From Alphaproteobacteria bacterium (GTDB lineage Bacteria; Pseudomonadota; Alphaproteobacteria; GCA-2731375), in NCBI GenBank assembly GCA_030746295.1, contig JASLMY010000213.1:1-8670 (forward strand): a stretch of DNA of 8,670 nucleotides, read 5' to 3'. Below are positions 1 through 6,527 of this stretch, one piece after another. The translations under genes were made by a program, and so were the position numbers. Within the stretch, counting starts at the first letter, position 1, and every line of letters starts with the position of its first letter. The notes beneath the pieces were generated by a model, which did no database searches, was not told the origin of the DNA, and saw only the letters and a list, made by a program, of their open reading frames with translations.

Positions 1-980
1 TTCGGGTCGGCCGGCGCCACCACGACGCCGGCCTCGCCGAGCAGCCTGGCCGAATCGCCGACCTCCGTCGCCACCACCGGCACGCCGCAAGCCATCGCCT
101 CGCCAATCACGTTTGGGAAGCCCTCGCCTATCGAGGAGCAGGTGGCGACGTCGAGCCCCGCGGTCACGGCGGCGACGTCGTCGCGCTCACCCAGCAAGTG
201 GACGCGCTGCTCCAGGTCGAGCGACCGGATCAGCGCCACCAACGGCTCGTTGCGATTGTCGATGCCGTTGCCGACGAGGACGAAATGCGCGTTTGCCTTC
301 TCGATCGCGCAGATGGCGGCGGCGCCGAGGAAGGTCGCGTGATCCTTCAATGGGTCGAAGCGGCCCACCAGCCCCACCAACTGGCTGTCGCCCGGCAACG
401 AAAGCGCGCGGCAAAGCGCGTCGTGGGCAGCCGCATCGGGCTTGAAGCGGGCGGTATCGAAGCCGTTCGGCAAGACGCGCCAGAGCTTGGCGCAATAGCC
501 GAGATACTCGTGAACCTCGCGGCCGGCATGGGAATTCGCGATCACCGCGTCGGGACGCCTCGACAGCCGCGTCAACAGGCGCAGCACCATCGCATTGCGG
601 CCTGAGCGATACATCTCGTCTGTATCGGCGCAGCGGATGTTCCAAACGATCCGCGGCACACCGGCCAACCTGCCAAAGGCGAGACCGAGCAGGTCCGAGT
701 GATAGAGCCAAGTCTGCAGGATATCGGGCCGGAGCCGGCGGAGAACGCCGTAGAGACGCCAGGCGGCCGCCGGCGAGGGCAGCGCCGGCGCCATCTCGAT
801 TGCGTGCACTGGGGTTCCCGCCGCCTCGATCGCCGCCATCAAGGTCTTGTCGTGACTGAGGCAGATGACGTGGTTCTCGAATTCCGCCGGCTCGAGATTG
901 TCGAGCAAGCGCTGCAGCATCCGCTGCGCGCCGCCGGTCGAGAGGTCGGTTATGAGGTGGGCTACTCGGATCAATGGCAC
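1..980 (-). CDS. GT4-family glycosyltransferase (3' end beyond window)
   Basis: Retaining GT-B glycosyltransferase of family GT4, expected to transfer a sugar from a nucleotide-sugar to a lipid-linked glycan on the cytoplasmic side of the inner membrane. Reading the reverse strand from the GTG at 980 gives 326 residues up to the left edge. Seen: the N-terminal strand followed by STGGAQRM (15-21), the NSHAGRE acceptor-domain end (149-155), LPNGFDTARF (170-179), GRFDPLKDH (206-214) that opens the donor-binding domain, and the EX7E motif in GEGFPNVIGEAM (E286, E294). Only the last 40 to 60 residues should be missing. The start is uncertain: GTG 980 gives MPLIRVAHLITD, which matches the family start, while ATG 1016 adds 12 residues and overlaps the methyltransferase by 13 bp; neither has a strong ribosome site. 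It is last of the visible genes in its operon and closely resembles the operon's first gene. The donor and acceptor sugars cannot be read from sequence. Confidence 0.9.
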   Translation of the reverse strand, partial: MPLIRVAHLITDLSTGGAQRMLQRLLDNLEPAEFENHVICLSHDKTLMAAIEAAGTPVHAIEMAPALPSPAAAWRLYGVLRRLRPDILQTWLYHSDLLGLAFGRLAGVPRIVWNIRCADTDEMYRSGRNAMVLRLLTRLSRRPDAVIANSHAGREVHEYLGYCAKLWRVLPNGFDTARFKPDAAAHDALCRALSLPGDSQLVGLVGRFDPLKDHATFLGAAAICAIEKANAHFVLVGNGIDNRNEPLVALIRSLDLEQRVHLLGERDDVAAVTAGLDVATCSSIGEGFPNVIGEAMACGVPVVATEVGDSARLLGEAGVVVAPADP

Positions 981-1003
981 CCCGTGGCCGGCCCCGCCGG
1001 CCG

Positions 1004-2038
1004 TCAGCGCTCGCATACGAAGTGCCACATGGGGATGCCGGACGAAATCTCGATCGAAGAGAATGTGTCCCCAAGCTCGGCGATATCCCTTCTGCTGAAG
1101 CGCTGCTCGATCCGAGTGAAGAAGCGGTCGTAGGCGTCTTGACGGATGCGGTTGAGCGACTTGCCCTGATAGAAGTCGAAGAGCGGCACGTAGCGCGAGA
1201 GCGAGAGCGGACGCAGCAGATGTCCGATCCCGATCATCGGCAGGTAGAGGAGACCGGTGGCGAGCCAGCTGAAGCCGGTTCGAAAGGCCTCGCTCTCGAC
1301 CCGGCAGACGGCGCGGCGCAACGCGTCTACCGGCCGCATCAACAGGCGGTAGTGAATGGGGTGTCCGTCCAACGCCGAATAGAGATAGACGAGAACCCGA
1401 GGCGCATATCGGCTGAGCCGGCGCACGGCCTCCAACGCGTCGATCGGCAGGTGGTGCGCGACGCCGAGGCAAAAGGCGAAGTCGGCGAAGCCCGCCCGCA
1501 ACGGCATCTGCAAAAGATCGGCCATCAGAAAGACGGCGTTGTCGGCATCGGCCAGGTTGCGCCGGGCGACGAAGATCGCCTCGGAGAAATCGACCAACAC
1601 CAACTCATCCGCATGCGCCTTCAGGAAATGGCTCCAACGACCGATGCCGCAGCCGAGATCGGCAACCCGCCGACCCTTCAGGCCCTCCAGATCCACGAGG
1701 TCGAAATACTGACGGAACTCGGCTTCGTGCTCGGGCAGGATCTCCGGAAAGGTCTGCCATTCGCGGCCAAAGGTCGACTGGATGTCGGCCGCGAAATCGC
1801 CGCCGTCGCCGTCGCTTTCCGATGCGGTCGCCGCCAGATGTCGGGCGAGCGTGGCCGGCAGCTGCGCCGGATCCAGCAACACGATCACGTCGTCGACGAT
1901 CGGATAGCGCCGCCCGTCGATCTCGATCCCATCGGGCAGCACGACGACGCTGTCGGCGCCGAAGATGTCCCGCAAGAGGTCGATCTTGTCGGCGTAGTAG
2001 TCGCTCATCCGCTCCGGTAGCTCTTGTCCGGCACGCAT
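1004..2038 (-). CDS. Class I SAM-dependent methyltransferase
   Basis: Predicted S-adenosylmethionine-dependent methyltransferase of 344 residues. Residues 31-57 (VVVLPDGIEI, then RRYPIVDDVIVLL) resemble the small Trm112-like N-terminal domain common in this group, without the zinc-binding cysteines. The FGREW..F segment (90-97) is typical of glycan-locus methyltransferases. The Rossmann core follows: VADLGCGIGRW (125-135) is the SAM-binding motif I, D150 ends the second strand, MADLLQMPL is at 172-180 and FCLGVAHHLP at 189-198. A hydrophobic stretch at about 256-280 may bind membrane or form a lid. The start at ATG 2038 lies 6 bp after the asnB stop; ATG 2008 (MSDYYADK) is an alternative preceded by GGAG at a short 3-base spacing. 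The placement between an amidotransferase and a glycosyltransferase suggests O- or N-methylation of a sugar, but the substrate is unknown. The methyltransferase call is firm; the role is inferred. Confidence 0.92.
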   Translation of the reverse strand: MRAGQELPERMSDYYADKIDLLRDIFGADSVVVLPDGIEIDGRRYPIVDDVIVLLDPAQLPATLARHLAATASESDGDGGDFAADIQSTFGREWQTFPEILPEHEAEFRQYFDLVDLEGLKGRRVADLGCGIGRWSHFLKAHADELVLVDFSEAIFVARRNLADADNAVFLMADLLQMPLRAGFADFAFCLGVAHHLPIDALEAVRRLSRYAPRVLVYLYSALDGHPIHYRLLMRPVDALRRAVCRVESEAFRTGFSWLATGLLYLPMIGIGHLLRPLSLSRYVPLFDFYQGKSLNRIRQDAYDRFFTRIEQRFSRRDIAELGDTFSSIEISSGIPMWHFVCER

Positions 2039-2044
2039 CTCGGC

Positions 2045-4027
2045 TCAGCCACCGTCGCCGATGGCGGCCCGAAGGTGTCGGCGCGCCGGTGCCCGGCCGA
2101 CGGTCGATACTTGGTGCTGGTGCCAGGCTTGATAGACCAGCACGCCCCAGATCGGCTCCTGGAAGCGATCGTGACCCGCCTGCAACCGCGCCCAGGCGCG
2201 TCGGATCGGCTCCGTGCCCGGCAAGCCTGCGTCGGCCAGGGCCTCGGGCGCCAACAAGGCTTCGGCCCAGTCGCGAATGGGACCCCTGAGCCAAGCGGCG
2301 ATCGGCACGCCGAAGCCCGACTTCGGCCGCTCCACCAGGGCGGGCGGCACATGGCGATAGAGGACCTGACGCAACAGCCACTTGCCGAGCCCATCGCGAT
2401 ACTTCTGCTCGTATGGCAGGCGCCAACCGAATTCGACCACCCTGTGATCCAAGAGCGGCACGCGCACCTCCAGCGCCTCCGCCATGCTGGCGCGATCGAC
2501 CTTGGTCAGGACGTCGTCGGGCAGGTAACTGATGCTGTCCATCACCTGCATGCGACTGACGAAGTGCGGAAAGCATGCGCTCAAGCCCGGGTCGGGAAGT
2601 GTTGCCGGCGCTTCCCCGGCACCGTGCGTCAGGGCCGTCGGCGAGGGCCATTGGGTGTGCTGGCGAAGGTAGATCGCGTCGTCGTCCGGCTGCTCGAGAA
2701 AGGCGCAGAAGCGGCCGACCCGATCGCCGAGGCGCCCTTTCGACAGCCGCTCGGGCATCAGGGCGGCAAGCCCGTTCCAAGCCGCGTCAGGCAACGCGCC
2801 CAAGCCGGCGGCGGTCGCCCGGCGCAAGGGCGCCGGCATCGAGCCGAAACGCCGTCGGGTCATATCGGCCCACCGGTATCGCGTATAGCCGGCCATCAGC
2901 TCGTCGCCGCCGTCGCCCGAGAGCGCCACGGTCACGTGCCGCCGCGTCATCCGCGACACGAGATAAGTCGGGATCTGTGAGGAATCGGCAAACGGCTCGT
3001 CGTAAATCGACGGCAGGTCGGGAATGACGTCGATGGCATCCCGGGGCGTCAGATAGAGCTCGCGATGCTCGGTGCCGAGATGCCGGGCGACCGCCTTGGC
3101 GAACGGGGCCTCGTTGAAGAGCTGCTCGTCAAAGCCGATGGTGAAGGTCTTCACCGGCCGCGCGCTCTCCGCCTGCATGAGGGCGACCACGAGAGAGGAA
3201 TCGATGCCGCCCGACAGGAACGCACCCAGCGGCACGTCCGCCAGCATGCGCCGCCGGACGGCATCCCTCAGCAAGCTCTCGCACCGCTCGACCGCCTCGG
3301 CGTCCGAGAGCCGCTCGGCGGCCCGAACGCCTTCTTCGGCCACTTGGCGGAAATCCCAGAACCGGGCGATCCGAGGCTCGCCGCCGTCGCGCAGCCGCAG
3401 AATGGTGCCCGGCTCCAGCTTGCCGAGGCCCTTGAAGATGCAATGGGGTGCCGGCACGTAGTTCCAGCGGAGATAGGCCGCCAGCACCTCACGATCGATC
3501 TCGCCGGTCCAGCCCGGCAGGCAAGCAAAGGCCTTCGGCTCGGAGGCGAAGACGAAGGCGGCGCCGACACGCCCCCAGTAGAGCGGCTTGATGCCGAGGC
3601 GGTCGCGGACGAGGACGAGCTCGCGTTCCCGCCGGTCCCAGAGCGCGAAGGCGAACATGCCGATCAGGCGATCCAGCGCCGCGTCGATACCCCAGCGGTC
3701 GATGGCGCCGAGCAGAACCTCGGTATCGCTGTCGCCCCGGAAGTCGAGGCCCTCGGCCTCGAGCTCGCACCGGAGCTCGGGGAAGTTATAGAGCTCGCCG
3801 TTGTAGGTGATGACGTAGCGGCCGCTGGCCGACAGCATCGGCTGATGTCCCGCCGGCGACAGGTCGATGATAGAGAGCCGTTGCTGCGCCAGGGCGATTC
3901 CGGCCGAGGCATCGTCCCAGACGCCGAAATCGTCCGGCCCGCGATGGCGGACAGCCACGGCCATTTCCGAGGCGATCTCGGCCAGGCCACCGAGTCCCAA
4001 TTGCCAAATGCCGGCGATGCCACACAT
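2045..4027 (-). CDS. asnB: AsnB-type glutamine-dependent amidotransferase (asparagine synthase family)
   Basis: A 660-residue asparagine synthase (glutamine-hydrolysing) family protein. The N-terminal Ntn-hydrolase glutaminase domain begins MCGIAGIW, where Cys2 becomes the N-terminal nucleophile after Met removal. It also shows RHRGPDD (27-33), NGELYNF (76-82) and GDSDTEVLL (98-106), all expected for glutamine binding. The C-terminal synthetase domain has the ATP pyrophosphatase loop LSGGIDSS (271-278), YDEPFADSS (342-350), SGDGGDEL (370-377) and, near the C-terminus, RVPLLDH and RPKSGFGVP. Both active sites look intact. The start is fixed by Cys2 and by a GGGAGG ribosome site 7 bases upstream. 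Its ATG shares one base with the stop of the preceding glycosyltransferase (TGATG). In sugar loci, members of this family amidate uronic acids (for example WbpS of Pseudomonas and WbtH of Francisella); given the neighbours, that is more likely here than free asparagine synthesis. Amidation of a sugar acid is inferred, not shown. Confidence 0.95.
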   Translation of the reverse strand: MCGIAGIWQLGLGGLAEIASEMAVAVRHRGPDDFGVWDDASAGIALAQQRLSIIDLSPAGHQPMLSASGRYVITYNGELYNFPELRCELEAEGLDFRGDSDTEVLLGAIDRWGIDAALDRLIGMFAFALWDRRERELVLVRDRLGIKPLYWGRVGAAFVFASEPKAFACLPGWTGEIDREVLAAYLRWNYVPAPHCIFKGLGKLEPGTILRLRDGGEPRIARFWDFRQVAEEGVRAAERLSDAEAVERCESLLRDAVRRRMLADVPLGAFLSGGIDSSLVVALMQAESARPVKTFTIGFDEQLFNEAPFAKAVARHLGTEHRELYLTPRDAIDVIPDLPSIYDEPFADSSQIPTYLVSRMTRRHVTVALSGDGGDELMAGYTRYRWADMTRRRFGSMPAPLRRATAAGLGALPDAAWNGLAALMPERLSKGRLGDRVGRFCAFLEQPDDDAIYLRQHTQWPSPTALTHGAGEAPATLPDPGLSACFPHFVSRMQVMDSISYLPDDVLTKVDRASMAEALEVRVPLLDHRVVEFGWRLPYEQKYRDGLGKWLLRQVLYRHVPPALVERPKSGFGVPIAAWLRGPIRDWAEALLAPEALADAGLPGTEPIRRAWARLQAGHDRFQEPIWGVLVYQAWHQHQVSTVGRAPARRHLRAAIGDGG

Positions 4028-5193
4028 CAGACGGCCTCCCGCGCGGCCCCCTGGGCCGCACGTCGCGTGCCGAGCCGGCGCAAGTGAGCGGCGGTCTCGG
4101 CGACCATGTTGTCGGGCGGGAAATTCTCGACGATGCGGGCCCGGGCCGCCGTTCCGATTCGCCCGCGCTCGTCCGGACCGAGAGCGGCCAGACGGCGCCA
4201 GGCGGACGACAGGGCCGAAGGCGTGCCTGTCGGCACCACGATGCCCGCATCGCCGACGATCCGTGCCGCATCGCCGACATCGGTGGCGACATACGGCAGG
4301 CCCGCCGCCATGCCCTCGCCGACGACGTTCGGATACCCCTCGCCATAGGCCGACGACAGGGTCGCGATGTCGAAGGCGTTGAGCAATGCCGGAACGTCGC
4401 TGCGGGCACCGGTCCAAATCACCTTGTCGCCGAGGCCGAGGGATTGGCCGAGGGAGCGCAGCTCGCCGACGTATTGATCGGTGCCGTCGCCGACGCAGAC
4501 GAAACGCGCCTCGGGAACGTCGGCGGCCAGCTCCGCGGCCGCCCGCAGAAAGGTCTGATGGTCCTTCATCGGGTCCAAGCGGGCGACGAGGCCGACGGCG
4601 AGGTCCGTCTCGACAAGCCCGAGCTCGGCCCGCGCCCGACGGCGCGCTTTTGCATCGGGGCGAAAGCAATTGGAATCGATGCCGTTGGCGACCACGGTGA
4701 TGGCGTCCTCGGGAAAGCGGCAGGCCACCAAATGGGCCCGTCCGGCCCATGAATTGCAAATGATCAGATCCGCCGCCCCCGCCAGCAGGCGCTCGGCCGC
4801 GAAGATGGCTCGCCAGACGCGGTCGCGCTCGGCGAGCCGCATATCGGAGGCACGGATGCCGAAGATCAGGCGGCTGCCCCGCATCCAGGGCTTCAACGCG
4901 GCGGCAACGGCGTTCGGAAAATCGAGATAGGAATAGACGACGTCGGGCCGGCTGCCGCGGACGGCGCCGGCGACGCGCCAGAGCAGGCCCAGCAGGTCGC
5001 GGCGACCCCGCATGCCGACGGTGACGACCGGTACGTCGGCCGCTCGCAATTCGTCCAGCAGTTCGCCGTCGCTGTGAAAACTGACCACAGTGGGCGCGAA
5101 TTCCGCTCGGTCGAGGCCGCGGGCCAAGCTCGACAGCTGCACCTCGGCACCGCCGACGCGCATGGAATGAACGAGAAAAGTCACTCGGATCAC
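4027..5193 (-). CDS. GT4-family glycosyltransferase
   Basis: A complete 388-residue GT4 glycosyltransferase (GT-B fold, retaining), probably adding one sugar to a carrier-linked glycan at the inner face of the membrane. Seen in order: IRVTFLVHSMRVGGAEVQL at the N-terminus, IICNSWAGR (144-152), VVANGIDSNCFRPD (167-180), VGLVARLDPMKDH (200-212) starting the C-terminal donor domain, and SAYGEGYPNVVGEGM with the EX7E pair E285 and E293. The start is the GTG at 5193: it puts the first strand in place and an in-frame TAG lies 14 codons upstream. The ribosome site is weak. It is the first gene of the leftward operon, facing the rightward glycosyltransferase across a short divergent region, and its stop overlaps the asnB start. 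It resembles the last visible gene of the same operon motif by motif, suggesting duplication. Substrate unknown. Confidence 0.95.
   Translation of the reverse strand: MIRVTFLVHSMRVGGAEVQLSSLARGLDRAEFAPTVVSFHSDGELLDELRAADVPVVTVGMRGRRDLLGLLWRVAGAVRGSRPDVVYSYLDFPNAVAAALKPWMRGSRLIFGIRASDMRLAERDRVWRAIFAAERLLAGAADLIICNSWAGRAHLVACRFPEDAITVVANGIDSNCFRPDAKARRRARAELGLVETDLAVGLVARLDPMKDHQTFLRAAAELAADVPEARFVCVGDGTDQYVGELRSLGQSLGLGDKVIWTGARSDVPALLNAFDIATLSSAYGEGYPNVVGEGMAAGLPYVATDVGDAARIVGDAGIVVPTGTPSALSSAWRRLAALGPDERGRIGTAARARIVENFPPDNMVAETAAHLRRLGTRRAAQGAAREAV
4035..4040 (-). promoter_or_regulatory. Shine-Dalgarno site of asnB
   Basis: On the minus strand the bases GGGAGG lie inside the end of the upstream glycosyltransferase gene, 7 bases before the asnB ATG at 4027. 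This is the clearest ribosome binding site in the window. It supports the MCGIAG start and independent reinitiation of asnB in addition to coupling through the TGATG overlap. Confidence 0.75.
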
Positions 5194-5318
5194 GATTGAA
5201 CCCGTCGCCCGGCACCATCGACCATTGGCGGGCTAGCTGTGCCGCGCATCAACTGATAACAACTCTCGGGCATGACCGTTGGCGGGGGAAAAGTTTGCTA
5301 GAGGTTCCAAACTGGGGC
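5194..5318. promoter_or_regulatory. Divergent intergenic control region (promoters inferred)
   Basis: This 125-bp gap between two genes read away from each other is the only clear non-coding stretch in the window, and its middle (about 5245 to 5310) is visibly richer in A+T. Promoters for the leftward operon and the rightward gene should lie here, because both genes start at its edges and face apart. I found no convincing -35/-10 pair on either strand. An ATCA-AC-TGAT imperfect palindrome at 5248 to 5257 is a weak operator candidate. GGGGGA at 5284 to 5289 would serve a TTG start at 5295 of the rightward gene, while GAGG at 5301 to 5304 is rather far from the GTG at 5319. The promoter function is an inference from gene orientation. 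Confidence 0.4.
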
Positions 5319-6527
5319 GTGGGCCGCCGCTTGCTCTATCTGGTGAACGAGCCCTATTTCTTCTATTCGCATCGCCTGCCCATCGCTAGGGCGGCCCGCG
5401 AGCACGGCTTCGACGTGCACATCGCTGCGCCCGACGACCACGTCTGGGCGCCGAGCGACTTCGACGTCGACCAGTTCGATGCCGAGGGTTTTCACTTCCA
5501 CGCCATCCCGTTGAACCGCCGTGGCCTCAACCCGTTCGAGGACCTGAAGACCGTCGCCGCCCTGTGGCGGCTGCTCGGCGAGCTCAGCCCCGACCTGTTG
5601 CACAACGTCACCATAAAACCGGTCCTCTATGGCGGCATCCTGGGCCGCATCCGGCGGACGACGGGCGTCGTCAACGCGGTGCCGGGCCTTGGCCACGTCT
5701 TCACGTCCGCGGACCATCGCTCCCGCCTCCTACGTCTCTTGATCGGCCGCCTCTATCGCGTCTCCTTGGGCAATCCGCGCTGCCGGGCCATCGTGCAGAA
5801 CCCCGACGACGGCGATGCGTTGCTGCGGATCGGCGCCATCGGGACCAGGCGGCTGATCCTCATACCCGGCTCGGGCGTGTCGATGGCCGAGTTCACGCCG
5901 GCGCCCGAGGTCGACGGCCCACCCCTCGTCATCCTGCCGGCGCGATTGATCTGGGCGAAGGGCATCGCCGAGTTCGTCGAGGCCGCCAGGCGCCTGCGCC
6001 GCGACGGTGTCGCCGGCCGCTTCGCCCTGCTGGGCAGCGCCAACACCGACTTTCCCGGCGCCGTGCCGGAAGCGCAGTTGCGCCAGTGGCACGACGAGGG
6101 GGTCGTCGAATGGTGGGGCCGCCGCACCGACATGCCGCAAGTCTACCGCCAAGCCCACGTGGTCTGCCTGCCCAGCAACTACGGCGAAGGCGTGCCGCGC
6201 GCCCTGATCGAAGCGGCCGCCGTCGGGCGCGCCATCGTCACTACCGACATCCCGGGCTGCCGCGACATCGTGCGCCACGGCGAGAACGGGCTCCTGGTCG
6301 CCACCGGAGACGTGGACGCGTTGGCCGAGGCGCTTCGCCGCCTGCTGACCGACGCGGCGTATCGCCGCCAGCTCGGCGCCAAGGGACGGCCGATTGCGGA
6401 GGGCGAATTCACCGTCGAGAGCGTGGTCACGCAAACCCTGGATATCTATCACGAGCTGCTGGCGACGGAGCGTTCGGGCATCGTCAAATCGCCGGCCTCG
6501 GCCTCGCCCAGCAAGGACGAGAAATAG
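5319..6527 (+). CDS. CapM/PglA-like GT4 glycosyltransferase
   Basis: A GT4 glycosyltransferase of the CapM/PglA-like subgroup, 402 residues from GTG 5319. Such enzymes usually add GalNAc, GlcNAc or a similar sugar to an undecaprenyl-diphosphate-linked first sugar. Seen: LLYLVNEPYFFYSHRLPIA (5-23), the start typical of this subgroup; LNRRGLNPFEDL (65-76); IKPVLYGGILGR (99-110) and NAVPGLGHVF (119-128); PARLIWAKGIAEFVEA (207-222) opening the donor domain; and YGEGVPRALIEA with the EX7E pair E290 and E298. The frame is open back to a TTG at 5196, but those extra 41 residues are not part of the family; TTG 5295, with a better ribosome site, is an alternative giving 8 more residues. It is the only rightward gene, lying between two leftward units. 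Its last 26 codons overlap the end of the opposing gene, and the tail after about residue 385 looks unconserved. The exact sugar is not predictable. Confidence 0.93.
   Translation: MGRRLLYLVNEPYFFYSHRLPIARAAREHGFDVHIAAPDDHVWAPSDFDVDQFDAEGFHFHAIPLNRRGLNPFEDLKTVAALWRLLGELSPDLLHNVTIKPVLYGGILGRIRRTTGVVNAVPGLGHVFTSADHRSRLLRLLIGRLYRVSLGNPRCRAIVQNPDDGDALLRIGAIGTRRLILIPGSGVSMAEFTPAPEVDGPPLVILPARLIWAKGIAEFVEAARRLRRDGVAGRFALLGSANTDFPGAVPEAQLRQWHDEGVVEWWGRRTDMPQVYRQAHVVCLPSNYGEGVPRALIEAAAVGRAIVTTDIPGCRDIVRHGENGLLVATGDVDALAEALRRLLTDAAYRRQLGAKGRPIAEGEFTVESVVTQTLDIYHELLATERSGIVKSPASASPSKDEK
6449..6527. other. Tail-to-tail gene overlap of 79 bp
   Basis: The stop codon of the rightward glycosyltransferase (TAG, 6525 to 6527) lies beyond the stop codon of the leftward CgeB-like gene (TGA on the minus strand, 6449 to 6451). 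The last 26 codons of each gene are thus antisense to each other. The third codon positions of the two frames face each other. There is no room for a terminator between the genes, and no hairpin followed by a T run is visible just beyond either stop. Confidence 0.85.

Noticed and set aside
187..1074. A 295-residue minus-strand frame over the left glycosyltransferase
   Set aside because: It is in the wrong frame: Arg/Pro/Ala-rich with no motifs. The GT4 motifs are in a neighbouring frame that runs off the window.
974..2020. A 348-residue plus-strand frame opposite the methyltransferase
   Set aside because: Antisense shadow caused by high G+C. The reverse strand shows clear SAM-binding motifs, and this frame shows none.
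2024..4087. Long plus-strand frames opposite asnB (2024-2980 and 3065-4087)
   Set aside because: They mirror the well-supported asnB coding frame and have no recognisable domains.
4028..5218. An open frame extending asnB upstream, for a 1057-residue protein
   Set aside because: The extra part is arginine-rich out-of-frame translation of the upstream glycosyltransferase. The catalytic Cys2 start at 4027 and its ribosome site fix the real N-terminus.
5196..5318. N-terminal extension of the rightward glycosyltransferase to a TTG at 5196
   Set aside because: The extra 41 residues resemble no GT4 N-terminus and would fill the divergent control region. The family start aligns with the GTG at 5319.
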